A DNA stretch of 27,114 bases from the NCBI GenBank assembly GCA_002245135.1, contig NGBS01000213.1, positions 1-27,114 on the forward strand. The letters run 5' to 3'. The notes beneath the pieces are model-generated. The model did no database searches. It was given only the letters and a program-made list of their open reading frames with translations, and had not been told where the DNA came from. A program made the translations under genes and the position numbers. The stretch's first letter is position 1. Each line of letters starts with the position of its first letter. Source of the stretch: Proteromonas lacertae (Eukaryota > Sar > Bigyra > Opalinata > Proteromonadidae). Below are positions 1-9,672 of the stretch, piece by piece.

Positions 1-921
1 ATTTCTGGAAATAGATTACCTCCTATTGAGCAACTTTATAATATGGAATATAAAACTATAGAATCTTATTTGCCTGATTATATAAGGAATTCTAACTTAC
101 CACTTGGATTTATGTGGAATTTTGCAACCTCTTTCTTATTAGGAAACCATCCTTATTTACAATTTTTCTTATCTGCACTTCCTCAATTTAGTAAATTTGC
201 CGCATTTGGCGAACCTAAATCATTCTGGGATTGGAAGAATTGGTTTCCTAAGTATCCTAAATCACCTTGGGATGTTAAAGGATTTATAGGATGGATAGGT
301 TTTATAGGTGTCTTAATAACTGCAGGAGGTTCTATATTTGGCTTATTAGATGCTGCAGGTTTATTTAAGTTTTTGAATGGTTTCTCACCTAATCAAAATA
401 TGATACCTAATCAAATACAATTAGCTAATAATGGAAATTTCATAACTAATTTACCTATAGATTTAACTAATTATGGAACAGCATACGCAAATGCTAATCA
501 ATTATATCATATATATAAAAATGGATTAGGTAGATATAATAAAAGAAAAAGACGGAGAATAATATCCCGTCGAAAAGTTTTATTAAACAAATTGTCTCAA
601 GATGCACTTTCAAATTTTGATATAGAAGACATTATAAAAATTAGATATAAAAATTTTAATGGTCAATTTCAAGGTGTATTTTGTTGGGACGAATTAGTCC
701 TCCCAATAAATACATCTAAAAATAGATGGGGAATAATAATTAACACTTTAAATACATCTGCAAAACCTGATGAAATAGGTCATTGGGTATCTCTTGTGAT
801 TGATAATGTTCATAACAATTTTTTATACTATGATTCTTTGGAGAAAATCCAAAGAATTTTGAAACATTTAAAAATACTATTAAAAAATTCAAAAGAAACA
901 AAAATAAAGAATATGAGTTAA
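1..921 (+). CDS. Polinton cysteine-protease-type protein with hydrophobic and basic N-terminal region (fossil part)
   Basis: The reading frame is open from the first base, so the true start may lie outside the window; the first ATG inside is at 43. Counting from that ATG, residues about 90-120 form a glycine-rich hydrophobic stretch (IGWIGFIGVLITAGG). A basic cluster KRKRRR follows near residue 167. Near residue 248 comes HWVSLVID followed by YYDSL, the His and Asp region of adenain/Ulp1-type (C48-like) cysteine proteases. In this family the protease matures capsid proteins. The hydrophobic and basic front part is not usual for the short Polinton protease and recalls a minor capsid or membrane-active peptide, which is only inference. 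The gene is a fossil part and looks broken. The family call rests on the His motif and on the neighbouring integrase and polymerase. Confidence 0.6.
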   Translation: MSGNRLPPIEQLYNMEYKTIESYLPDYIRNSNLPLGFMWNFATSFLLGNHPYLQFFLSALPQFSKFAAFGEPKSFWDWKNWFPKYPKSPWDVKGFIGWIGFIGVLITAGGSIFGLLDAAGLFKFLNGFSPNQNMIPNQIQLANNGNFITNLPIDLTNYGTAYANANQLYHIYKNGLGRYNKRKRRRIISRRKVLLNKLSQDALSNFDIEDIIKIRYKNFNGQFQGVFCWDELVLPINTSKNRWGIIINTLNTSAKPDEIGHWVSLVIDNVHNNFLYYDSLEKIQRILKHLKILLKNSKETKIKNMS

Positions 922-1292
922 AAGTTAATGCTATTCAAAATCAAAAGTCCACAACATCAAATTGTGGATTTTTTGCTATAAAATTTTTAGACAATATATT
1001 AAAGAAAAATAAAAGTTTTAAGAAAAGTACTAATTTTAATACTCAGACTGGTGAAAAACAAATTGAATTATTTAAAAAGTCTTTTCAAAAAATATAATAT
1101 ATTATATAAAATATATATAAATATTTTTTATATTTACTGATATTCATAAAAATATTATTCTTTATTTCTGTATTTGTTTTAAATATTTTTGTTGTTTTTA
1201 TTAGTTGTATATTATTTTATATAATAATAGCAAACACTTACATAATTTTTTAATTACAGAATCAGATATCTCTATATATATATATAATAATA
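922..1292. other. AT-rich spacer inside the Polinton
   Basis: No independent intact gene is seen here. From about 1095 the sequence is almost pure A+T with short runs of TA repeats, ending in an (AT)n/(ATA)n tract at about 1270-1291 just before the next ATG. That tract may act as the promoter of the downstream ORF, which is inference from position only. Confidence 0.4.
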
Positions 1293-2036
1293 ATGTCTGG
1301 AAATATTGGTGTTGATTATTCCTGTGTCAAAAAATACATGGAAGGCAATTATTATATTGCATATGAAGATACACACAGTTGGACTGGGTATCGAAATTGG
1401 ATTTTCTTATTCAACACTTTTATGTGTTTAAAAATAGTTACTAATATGAATAGAGGTCAACATTTTTATACATGGTCTTGTGAAATTCCTTTTTATATTA
1501 TGGATGAAAGATATTTCAAATTTTGTTTATTTCATAATCCTATCAAATTATATATTAAGGAACATAATAATAATCTCAAAAATAATATTAATTATATATG
1601 GACAACTATCAAATATAGTTGTGATTACAAAAATAAAATAAATATACTAAAATTTTATATATGTGATGACAATCCAGAATATTATAGTTTATCATTTGTT
1701 GCAAATCAAGAAATTTTTATTTATTTGAAAGATAAGTATATGGATGCAAAAAATCGAAAAACAAATACGCGAAGTAAAATTAATTCATTATTCTGCAAAA
1801 ATACTATTCCTCTTAATAAAATTTTGGATGATAATACTATTTTTTATCAATATAGGAATTTAATAAATAAATACAAAATAATTTTTACTTCATCTAAAAT
1901 CCAGATAAAATTTAGTTCAAATAACAATGTATTAATTAATGATTTTCAATTTGATTTATATGATTATATGAAATATTTACCAACAACTTATATAATGAAT
2001 TTACATAATAATATAGAATTTCAGAATCAATTTTAG
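1293..2036 (+). CDS. Unknown Polinton cargo ORF (247 aa)
   Basis: I do not recognise this protein. It encodes 247 residues rich in Asn, Ile, Tyr and Phe, with no signal peptide and no clear membrane segment. Aromatic residues are frequent near the N-terminus (YEDTHSWTGYRNWIFLF). It lies between the protease-type gene and the integrase on the plus strand, preceded by a TA-rich tract, so it belongs to the element. Virion and cargo genes often occupy this position in Polintons, but no capsid fold can be called from sequence alone. Base composition matches the rest of the element. Confidence 0.45.
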   Translation: MSGNIGVDYSCVKKYMEGNYYIAYEDTHSWTGYRNWIFLFNTFMCLKIVTNMNRGQHFYTWSCEIPFYIMDERYFKFCLFHNPIKLYIKEHNNNLKNNINYIWTTIKYSCDYKNKINILKFYICDDNPEYYSLSFVANQEIFIYLKDKYMDAKNRKTNTRSKINSLFCKNTIPLNKILDDNTIFYQYRNLINKYKIIFTSSKIQIKFSSNNNVLINDFQFDLYDYMKYLPTTYIMNLHNNIEFQNQF

Positions 2037-2266
2037 AAAATAATATAGTAACAATAGCAATAACTAATTGTGATGAAATAAAATATGTTAATAGTAATAT
2101 AAAAATATTTGCAAAATTCAGCACATTACATATTCAATTTACAGGTGATTTTCAAAAATTTTCAGAAGATGCTAAATCAAATAATGAAAAGTGGTATTTT
2201 CTAAAGAAAACAGAAATTAATATATATAGGTGGTCTACATTCAAATATCCAGAAATTCCCTCATAT

Positions 2267-2533
2267 GTGAATTCAGATAAAATAGAAAACTTATTGTATG
2301 AAGATGTTGATATAGAAAATGATAGTTCTAGTAGTGATAGTAGTAGTAGTAGTGATAATAGTGATCATGATAGTGATTATGAAGAAGATAGAAAATATAA
2401 CAAAAGAAGAAGAGTTTCAAAAGAACACCATATTATTAAAGAAAAAAAGAAACTCCAAAACCCAAAATTAAACAAGAAGAACCTCCTCCTCCTCCTCCAG
2501 AAGAAGGAAATAATTTATCAAAAGTGCCTGTAA
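2267..2533 (+). CDS. Short acidic, serine-rich ORF of the Polinton (88 aa)
   Basis: The ORF is low in complexity. A Ser/Asp tract (residues about 20-42, SSSSDSSSSSDNSDHDSDYE) is followed by a basic cluster KYNKRRRVSKE that resembles a nuclear localisation signal, then a Lys/Leu-rich tail. Acidic-serine tracts next to basic clusters are common in disordered nuclear or virion-associated proteins, but nothing here fixes a function. It sits on the plus strand and converges with the integrase gene, with an AT microsatellite between them. Whether it is an independent gene is uncertain. Confidence 0.3.
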   Translation: MNSDKIENLLYEDVDIENDSSSSDSSSSSDNSDHDSDYEEDRKYNKRRRVSKEHHIIKEKKKLQNPKLNKKNLLLLLQKKEIIYQKCL

Positions 2534-2566
2534 ATAGCAGAGCACTTATTGAAATATCAGAACTTT

Positions 2567-2611
2567 AAATAATTAATTAATTAATTAATGAAATATATAT
2601 ATATATATATT
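2567..2611. repeat. (AATT)n and (AT)n microsatellites between convergent Polinton genes
   Basis: AATT units run from 2567 to about 2589. A second tract of about ten AT units covers 2592-2611, ending over the 3' end of the integrase gene. The tracts lie between convergently transcribed ORFs and may serve as a bidirectional 3' end region. Confidence 0.8.
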
Positions 2612-3977
2612 ATACTATTCCCTTTCTTTTGAGTCCTGGTCTTTTTAATGTTTTTCTAAAATGTTGATTATAAAATCTTCTGTTTGCTTGATACGCTCTA
2701 AAATAAGCATTTCTATCTTGCGCTCTTTCTACTAATTCTAATTCATAATGCTTAAACCTCTGATTACTAACATTAGGTACAAAGTTACCATTAGTATCAC
2801 CTATTTGATAAGAAAATCTAAACTTATTTATAATCATATAAACATCATCACTCCAAGTAGTTATTTTATCTAATTGTCTTCTTCTTTCTTTAAATCTAAC
2901 ATAGTCACCTACTTTAAATCGTTGTTTATCTTCTAGTTTAAATTCATTATCTACATTTTTATTTATGCTTTCAACTAATACTCTTTTCTGTAGTAATTCA
3001 GAATGATATACTTCATTAGGAGTATATCCTTTTAATGCAGGATGAGGTTTATTATTATAGTCTTGTACTACTTTATATACTTCATGATTAAAGTTAGTAA
3101 GCCACTGATTCATATATGCACTAGGTGGAAAGCTTTTAGCATGAGTTTGATTTCTATAACGAAAAGGATCAGGAAAGTCTATTTCAACAAGATGTTTATA
3201 TAATAATTTTTTAACCATAGATACACTTCTATCTAATACACTCATTATTCTATGTTCTGAAGGATTTTTTTGATAAGTATTTATACCTTCTGTATCACAA
3301 AATTCTTTTATTTTATTAAAACTATCATCTTGATCACTTAATATACTAATAACTCTTCTTTTAGCTACTATATTAGGTTGATAGTTTGGATTTAAAAAAG
3401 CTTCTTGATCTTCTTTATAATACCAAGAAAAGAAAGCATTTAAACAATTATTTCCATCTTCTCTTTTCAAAGGTACTACCCATACTTTTCTAGAGTTAGT
3501 TTCAATAAAATACAGATGATGTGTTTCAGGTAAAAAATAAACTATATCCATCTGGAACCAACCAGGCTTTTTAATACTAACGAAAGGATTATCCTTTTTA
3601 TACTGAAAGTCTACTATTTGATGACCAGGTTGTCTAGCTAAAAATTCTTTTATAGCATCTATAGGTGGTGGTACTTCATTATTATCTGCAGGATTCATTA
3701 CCATTTTAATAAAATCTCTATCACTTAAATAATGATATTTATTATATAGTTGTTGTAAACGATTTTGATATTGAGAATATTCAGGATTAGGATATAATTT
3801 ATAGTCAGTAGTAGGAGGTTCTCTAGGTATACCATCTCTACCATAATTCATATAATATTGCAATGATTCAGGATATTTAGGTTGTTTAGGTAAATGTTGT
3901 ATATTTTTATCCATTAAGTTACCTACATCATTCATAGTATTAAAAAATGCTTTAGCAGGATCCCATCCGAAATACAT
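2610..3977 (-). CDS. Polinton rve-family integrase with chromodomain-like C-terminus (fossil part)
   Basis: This 455-residue protein is a retroviral-type (rve) integrase as found in Polintons, the enzyme that joins the element's ends to host DNA. The core starts near residue 138 with KKPGWFQMDIVYFLPETHHL, in which Asp144 is the likely first catalytic acid. SILSDQDDSF near 211-220 supplies the second Asp, and SEHRIMSVLDRSV near 240-252 carries the likely Glu. The segment NKPHPALKGYTPNEV is the usual region after the core. Near residue 355, FKVGDYVRFKERR begins a small beta-rich chromodomain-like module. The start ATG follows a clean AT-rich leader, and the polymerase lies upstream on the same strand. 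The ORF reads as long and uninterrupted. Confidence 0.9.
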   Translation of the reverse strand: MYFGWDPAKAFFNTMNDVGNLMDKNIQHLPKQPKYPESLQYYMNYGRDGIPREPPTTDYKLYPNPEYSQYQNRLQQLYNKYHYLSDRDFIKMVMNPADNNEVPPPIDAIKEFLARQPGHQIVDFQYKKDNPFVSIKKPGWFQMDIVYFLPETHHLYFIETNSRKVWVVPLKREDGNNCLNAFFSWYYKEDQEAFLNPNYQPNIVAKRRVISILSDQDDSFNKIKEFCDTEGINTYQKNPSEHRIMSVLDRSVSMVKKLLYKHLVEIDFPDPFRYRNQTHAKSFPPSAYMNQWLTNFNHEVYKVVQDYNNKPHPALKGYTPNEVYHSELLQKRVLVESINKNVDNEFKLEDKQRFKVGDYVRFKERRRQLDKITTWSDDVYMIINKFRFSYQIGDTNGNFVPNVSNQRFKHYELELVERAQDRNAYFRAYQANRRFYNQHFRKTLKRPGLKRKGIV

Positions 3978-4047
3978 TATTTTTTATTTTTATAATATAA
4001 GAAAACAAAAGAAATAATAATAATATAATAATAATAATATAAAAGTT

Positions 4048-7000
4048 TCAAACATTAGTAGTGTTATTAATAATAGGTGGATAATAATCATTAAAAGGAA
4101 TACTATGATAAACATCTAAATAATACCTTTTAGAATCAAATATGCTAAAAGCCAACTTATTTTGTTCCATAGTATATAAAGTTTGGTTAACACTTCTGAA
4201 ACTATATTGTTTGATTTTATCAACTCTGTAAGACTTTTCATCTTCAGCATCTGTTAATATTTTTCTATAAAAGTCAAAATCACAAGTTTTAATTCTATAT
4301 CCAGTTGTAACACCTTTAGCTCTACTATCATGTGTAACAGAATGTATATCATCGTCTACTCTTACTTTTTCATAGGCATACATTTTAGGTTTTAATCCTG
4401 CAAATCTAGTAATAGAGTATAAACCATTCTTATTTTCTTCTATTTTTAATAAGTTAAGTTCTGAACTTTGATTAACATTTGAATAGTGTATACTTCTAGT
4501 TATTAAGTATTGTTTATTAAGATTACCAGTATCAACTTTCTTTTCAAAATGTGGATCGTTCATAATATCCATATAGAAATCTCTAGTTTTAACCATAAAT
4601 ATGAAACTATCAGTATCACTCATCAATAATCTTAAACTACTCCCATATTTCCTATATAAATGTCCATACCAGAATTGAGCCATTAACCTTTTAGATTCAC
4701 ATAATATACTCATACCTATATAAGATGGTTTATCAATAGTGCATTTATATTTTTGAAATTTGCATATACGTAAGTTACTATTATCTATAGCAATAAAACT
4801 TCTATAAAATGGATTGGAAGTACACTGTAAAAAGTCTTCTTCATTATTAACCAATTTGGAGGTACATCTATTCTCAGTATTTTCACATGTCTTTCCATAA
4901 GCGCTATTTAGAATAAGCTTAAAAGTATCAGCATCGGCATCCCTTCCTTCTAATTTAGCTTGTCTTCTTAAGTTATGATTCATCATTACAAAGTTATGTG
5001 CATAATTAGACTCTTTAAATCTGATAATTCTATGAATATGATGTATAACATAACCCATTTCACATGCAAATTTCAAATATTGATAGTGAACAACATAGTT
5101 GTATTTTGTTGTTAAATCACATACTATTTTAGGAACATTTGACTTTAACTTTTTAACTTTATATGTTTTATCAATATTATTTTTAACTTCTGAAACTAAT
5201 CCTAAAGACTCTGCCCATTTCTTTTGTATTTCAGATAAATTATCATAGTCAACTATTTTTCTTTCAGGTAACAAAGGATATTCAGCAAATTTTTTTCTTT
5301 CATCACTATTACTAGGAGGAGAAATATCTACTTCCAGAATATATCCATACATATTTTTATTAATCCATTCTGTATTGTAATATTTTTCTCTTTGTTCTTC
5401 ATAGTAATGTAATGATAATATTTTCTTTACATTTTCAGTAGTTGGTTCAATCCATTCAAATTCACTATATGGTAACTTCATACTAGCCATAGTACTTGGA
5501 TATAAAGAATTATAATCCATATACATAATATATGTTTGATTATCTGGATCCTGTACTTCCTTTTTATTTTTCTCTTGCCATTGAGGTTGATAATGATTCC
5601 AAGACTCTGCATATCTCATACTACCAACCATAGAAATCCCACCTATTAATCCAGAATGTATAAAGTCATAAATATCAGAGTCACTTATTAAATCAATTTT
5701 TACATCACAATTTTTAAGGAATATACTCCAAGATAAACCAGGTGAACTACAATGCCATAATGGATCTAAAGTAAAATTATTCCATATAACATCTCTAAAA
5801 TGTTCAAATACGCATGTTAATGTAAGAACATCTAATCTGAGATAAAATAAATTGTAGTCCATTAAGTTATCACATCTAATAACTTTCCATAAAGCCTGAC
5901 AACTAGCATATTCAACATCTGTTACTGTATTATCATCTTTTAACTTTGAATAGAATGCTTCTTTAGGAGGTAGTTCAAAAGTATTGAAATATTTAGATAA
6001 TGAGTCCACATATTCATATGGAAAATATCCTTTAGATAAACACCATTTATGGATAAAAGCATCAATATTCATATCATGATCCAATTTACCAGGAGCAGAA
6101 TATTTTTTATAAATATCTTCATATACATAACTGAAATATTTTTGATAATTTCCATTATCTCTTTTTGCTTGAGTATATAATGACTTTGTTAAAGAATCTA
6201 AAGAACTTGGTAAGAATTGATAAGAGTCCATAAAGTATAATTTGTTGAACTTTATTAATAAAAATTTATTATCTGTTTTGGGTAATACTGATAACTGTGA
6301 TTTATATTGTTTTTTGTTTTTATATTTTCTTATTTTGCCATCTTTACATTTAATAATTCTATAAGCAGATTGTTCATCTATTTCATCTATAACATCTTCC
6401 GCATTTCTAGGACTATCCCTTCTTAACATTTCTTCTAATTCTAATAATGCATTAACTTCTTCATTATTAATTTGGATTACTTCACTTTCAGCTTCTTGAG
6501 TTTCCATATCACTTAAAGAATCATGTAATGGACTCATACTGAAATTATTATTATTATCTTCTTTTTCTTCTTGTTTTTCTTTTCTTAAATTTTTCACATA
6601 ATCTTTTATTTTATTTGCTGTTATAAAGCCATTAGTATAAGGAGGTAATGGAGTAAATGTATCACTATCTTGATGTGGAACAGGAATAGAATTAGTATTA
6701 TCATCTTCTTCTTCAGTATCACTATCAGATTCAGTATCTGAAGCATAATTTACATTAGGATCAATATTATTTTCTTTACAAAATTCATCTCTTAACTTAT
6801 TATCCCATCTGGACAATCCTCTAATAATGAAATTATTGTCATAATTTTTGGAATTATGAGCAATACAAGGGATTGGCATATTATTTAAACATACATGGAA
6901 GTTACAATTATTACATATTCTACCTATATATTGTCCGCTAAAGTGGTCGTGGTGTAATACAGGTTTCTTATTCTTATTCCTATAATCAAATGGTTCTTTA

Positions 7001-7056
7001 CAGTATATGCAATAATTCAATTTATTTTTAGGATCTTCTCTATTATATCCTATCAT
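4048..7056 (-). CDS. Polinton protein-primed family B DNA polymerase, C-terminal piece (fossil part)
   Basis: This 1002-residue ORF carries the second exonuclease motif and the polymerase palm. The N-terminus has a zinc-binding module typical of Polinton polymerases (CIYCKEPF, then HHDHFSGQYIGRICNNCNF). HNSKNYDNNFIIRGL follows and matches the ExoII region. A disordered acidic stretch covers about residues 105-220. The palm motifs are YMDYNSLYPSTMASMKLPY (motif A), LILNSAYGKTCENTENR (motif B) and LMSDTDSFIFM (motif C with its DTD). Family members copy the element using a terminal protein as primer. The upstream neighbour on the same strand carries the N-terminal piece, so in this copy the polymerase is in two pieces. 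Confidence 0.93.
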   Translation of the reverse strand: MIGYNREDPKNKLNYCIYCKEPFDYRNKNKKPVLHHDHFSGQYIGRICNNCNFHVCLNNMPIPCIAHNSKNYDNNFIIRGLSRWDNKLRDEFCKENNIDPNVNYASDTESDSDTEEEDDNTNSIPVPHQDSDTFTPLPPYTNGFITANKIKDYVKNLRKEKQEEKEDNNNNFSMSPLHDSLSDMETQEAESEVIQINNEEVNALLELEEMLRRDSPRNAEDVIDEIDEQSAYRIIKCKDGKIRKYKNKKQYKSQLSVLPKTDNKFLLIKFNKLYFMDSYQFLPSSLDSLTKSLYTQAKRDNGNYQKYFSYVYEDIYKKYSAPGKLDHDMNIDAFIHKWCLSKGYFPYEYVDSLSKYFNTFELPPKEAFYSKLKDDNTVTDVEYASCQALWKVIRCDNLMDYNLFYLRLDVLTLTCVFEHFRDVIWNNFTLDPLWHCSSPGLSWSIFLKNCDVKIDLISDSDIYDFIHSGLIGGISMVGSMRYAESWNHYQPQWQEKNKKEVQDPDNQTYIMYMDYNSLYPSTMASMKLPYSEFEWIEPTTENVKKILSLHYYEEQREKYYNTEWINKNMYGYILEVDISPPSNSDERKKFAEYPLLPERKIVDYDNLSEIQKKWAESLGLVSEVKNNIDKTYKVKKLKSNVPKIVCDLTTKYNYVVHYQYLKFACEMGYVIHHIHRIIRFKESNYAHNFVMMNHNLRRQAKLEGRDADADTFKLILNSAYGKTCENTENRCTSKLVNNEEDFLQCTSNPFYRSFIAIDNSNLRICKFQKYKCTIDKPSYIGMSILCESKRLMAQFWYGHLYRKYGSSLRLLMSDTDSFIFMVKTRDFYMDIMNDPHFEKKVDTGNLNKQYLITRSIHYSNVNQSSELNLLKIEENKNGLYSITRFAGLKPKMYAYEKVRVDDDIHSVTHDSRAKGVTTGYRIKTCDFDFYRKILTDAEDEKSYRVDKIKQYSFRSVNQTLYTMEQNKLAFSIFDSKRYYLDVYHSIPFNDYYPPIINNTTNV

Positions 7057-8960
7057 TTTTCAGGATTTTTTAATTTTTCTTCATATAAATCTAATATTTC
7101 TTTTTGTATTTCCATAAATTTAGCTATTAATCTATCCTCTAAATCTGTTTCATTATCTTTAGGTGTTTTAAAATCATACTCAATTTTATTAGGATATATA
7201 TTAGGATATTTTGATACAACATATAAACACCAACTGGATAATATATGCTTTGATAAAATACCTTTCTCATTTAAAATTGGATCTATTACTTTCTCCTGAT
7301 AAACTTCAGTATCCCAATATATTACTATAGGTATTAGTTGCATATATTTAAAGTTCTTAAATTCTAATTGAATATTTTTCTCAGGGAAATTTCTTATAAT
7401 ACCTTTATGTTGTTGACAATTATATTTTTCATGTTGTATTCTTTTTTCATCTGTTGATAATAAAGCAAAACAATAATTACATCTAGGATAACCATTTTTA
7501 CACTTCTTTCCTTTAGGTATTAATATTACATTTAATTTTGTAATAGTAGAATAATGTTTATCATTATATAATAAATTCACATGTGGATAATTATTGAATT
7601 TATCTATATGTGTTACATATATAGGAACTACTTCTTTATCTGTTATTTTGAATATATTTAATGTTATATGATTTATTGTTTCAAATTCATGAATTTGTTT
7701 TTTATGTTTTATAGGATCTACTGGGAAATATAACATACTATAATTGTAGTTAACTCTAATATATTCTTTATATTGTTCTACTCTATTTAAATTCTTATTA
7801 TTATTATTACCATGAAAAAATGCTGCTGCTATAGCATATAGAAAACATAATTGATCATTTTCTTTATTATTATCTATTGATATAACACATTTTCTATTTC
7901 TAATCCAATCTGGAAGTTCTTTATTTTTACCACTACCTGCCATAGCAGTTGCTTTGACTAATTGAACTTCAACTTCACCAACATGTCTAAATTTTAAACT
8001 TGATTTTTCAGTATGCCATAAAGGTCCCATTTCTGTTCTTATTCTATCTTTTAATATTTTATGTGCAACATTCATTTCTGATTCTGTAATAACTACAGGT
8101 CTACATTCTAAGAATACCCAATTTGTTATTTTATTACCATTTGGATTATTATAATCTGGATCGTCTGCTCCTATATAACCACTTCTAAAACTTAATGTTA
8201 CTTTTATATATATAACATCTTCTAAATATTCTCTTATTTTAGTAATTAATGGACTACTAGGATCAGTTATAATTTCAACAACAGCATCTGGATCCTTACC
8301 ATTTACATCATTTAAAAAGTTAATTTGATATGTTCTACTATAATTATCTGTACTTCTCTGAATTAAGTCCATATAATATAATCTCTTTTCATATGGTAAT
8401 TTTAATAATTTAGTAGGATGATTTTCTAATATATCACTTGCTTCTCTTAAATCTCTTTCTTCTTGATAAGATAAATTTAAATCTGCTACTCTATTACGCT
8501 GTTGTGCATTTGGTGGAGGTTGATTAACAACAACAAAAGGTTGATTTGGATTAGGATTTGGATTAGGCATTGGAACCTGCATACCTCCTTTTCTTTGTAT
8601 TTTTGGAGGACTTATGTTTTCGAAATCTAATCTTCTCTTGGGAGGTGGTGTTACAAATCCTGGTTCAGGAATATTAATTTGAGGTGTTGAATCTACTCCT
8701 ATATTTCCAGGATAATAATTGAAACCAGGATTTGTATTTGTAACTAGATTTCTTGGTGGAACATAATTTCTAACTACTGGAATATTTTGAATAGGTGGAG
8801 GTGGTTCATACATATTAGGAAGTGCCATACCTGGATATGGCATTGGCATGGGATTAAATCCATAATTTTGTGGAGGAGGAATATAAGGTGCTCCAAATGG
8901 TGGTGGACTATAATAATTAAAGTTTGAATAATAATAATAAGGAGGGATGAAAGGGTTCAT
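7053..8960 (-). CDS. Polinton DNA polymerase B, N-terminal piece with proline-rich leader (fossil part)
   Basis: This 635-residue ORF begins with about 160 residues dominated by Pro, Tyr and Asn (FIPPYYYYSNFNYYSPPPFG), a disordered leader. The middle contains a conserved-looking block ending in LCFLYAIAAAFFHG. Next comes a C2H2-like zinc finger (CNYCFALLSTDEKRIQHEKYNC region, residues about 495-516). The ExoI-type motif VIYWDTEVY, with the Asp and Glu of the 3'-5' exonuclease, follows near residue 550. Polinton and related protein-primed polymerases carry this order ahead of the palm. The proline-rich leader may be involved in priming or protein contacts, which is inference. The ORF abuts the C-terminal polymerase piece on the same strand. 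Confidence 0.85.
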   Translation of the reverse strand: MNPFIPPYYYYSNFNYYSPPPFGAPYIPPPQNYGFNPMPMPYPGMALPNMYEPPPPIQNIPVVRNYVPPRNLVTNTNPGFNYYPGNIGVDSTPQINIPEPGFVTPPPKRRLDFENISPPKIQRKGGMQVPMPNPNPNPNQPFVVVNQPPPNAQQRNRVADLNLSYQEERDLREASDILENHPTKLLKLPYEKRLYYMDLIQRSTDNYSRTYQINFLNDVNGKDPDAVVEIITDPSSPLITKIREYLEDVIYIKVTLSFRSGYIGADDPDYNNPNGNKITNWVFLECRPVVITESEMNVAHKILKDRIRTEMGPLWHTEKSSLKFRHVGEVEVQLVKATAMAGSGKNKELPDWIRNRKCVISIDNNKENDQLCFLYAIAAAFFHGNNNNKNLNRVEQYKEYIRVNYNYSMLYFPVDPIKHKKQIHEFETINHITLNIFKITDKEVVPIYVTHIDKFNNYPHVNLLYNDKHYSTITKLNVILIPKGKKCKNGYPRCNYCFALLSTDEKRIQHEKYNCQQHKGIIRNFPEKNIQLEFKNFKYMQLIPIVIYWDTEVYQEKVIDPILNEKGILSKHILSSWCLYVVSKYPNIYPNKIEYDFKTPKDNETDLEDRLIAKFMEIQKEILDLYEEKLKNPEK

Positions 8961-8969
8961 CTAGAAAAT
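8960..8969 (-). promoter_or_regulatory. TCTAGAAAAT motif at polymerase start (copy 1)
   Basis: Read on the minus strand, ATTTTCTAGA immediately precedes and overlaps the ATG of the polymerase N-terminal piece. The same 10-mer recurs at 9999-10008 upstream of the next minus-strand ORF. A TCTA motif in AT-rich context is known as a late promoter signal of the virus CroV and its virophage Mavirus, a Polinton relative. The parallel is inference. Confidence 0.4.
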
Positions 8970-9008
8970 TAAAAATTAATTTTTTATATTTTTATTATTA
9001 TTTTTATT

Positions 9009-9028
9009 CTTTTAGAAATTTCTAAAAG
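9009..9028. repeat. Perfect 20-bp palindrome in the divergent Polinton promoter region
   Basis: CTTTTAGAAATTTCTAAAAG is a perfect inverted repeat with no spacer. It lies in the 233-bp gap between the polymerase gene (minus) and the 156-aa ORF (plus). Its position suggests a symmetric protein-binding site serving both genes, or a hairpin. No function is established. Confidence 0.8.
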
Positions 9029-9193
9029 TTATATATCAATTCTTTTACGACTTATATTTATTATTTTATATTATTGCTTTATATTTCTTTCTTTTACTTG
9101 AATTATATTATATTCTTTGGATCAGATTTGAATTAGAAGAACAATTTCTATTAGTAGTATATCTAATTAATTAATTAATTTATACCAAAAAAT

Positions 9194-9664
9194 ATGAGTA
9201 ATTTTGCTAGAGTATATGAATTCTATGTATTCTTTGATGTACTTAAAAATTATATTAGTAGTTTAAATGATATAAGTAGAAGGGTCTATAAATTAAATCT
9301 AAGTGAAAATTTTAGTAGTAAAGATAAAACAGATCTAAGAGATAAAATAAAGTCTTTTGTAACTTTCATACAAAATATCGAATTGAAATATAACAGAAGT
9401 AAAATAGCAACCACATTTAACAAATCTGAATTAACATCTTATAGACTGGATATTATAGAAGACTTAGAAAAATTAATTAATAAACTGGACACTTTCTATG
9501 TAGAAGATTTTGCATATATTTCTGAAGATTTCAATTTGAATGCAAATACTATTAAAAATTTTAGATATATAAAAAATCATTATCTCTATTTAATCGATAC
9601 AAATTCAGAATTAAATTCTATATATAATATTTTTAAAACCAGATTGGAAGATGATAAAGACTAA
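9194..9664 (+). CDS. Unknown Polinton ORF, alpha-helical (156 aa)
   Basis: I do not recognise this gene. The 156-residue product is rich in Lys, Asn, Ile, Leu and Asp, has no Cys, and has the heptad-like spacing of a mostly helical protein (for example LRDKIKSFVTFIQNIELKY and RLDIIEDLEKLINKLD). There is no signal peptide or membrane segment. It is transcribed away from the polymerase gene, across a gap holding the 20-bp palindrome, and converges with the next ORF with only 8 bases between their ends. This compact layout favours a real element gene, possibly cargo or a small structural protein. Confidence 0.55.
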   Translation: MSNFARVYEFYVFFDVLKNYISSLNDISRRVYKLNLSENFSSKDKTDLRDKIKSFVTFIQNIELKYNRSKIATTFNKSELTSYRLDIIEDLEKLINKLDTFYVEDFAYISEDFNLNANTIKNFRYIKNHYLYLIDTNSELNSIYNIFKTRLEDDKD

Positions 9665-9672
9665 TTTATTTT

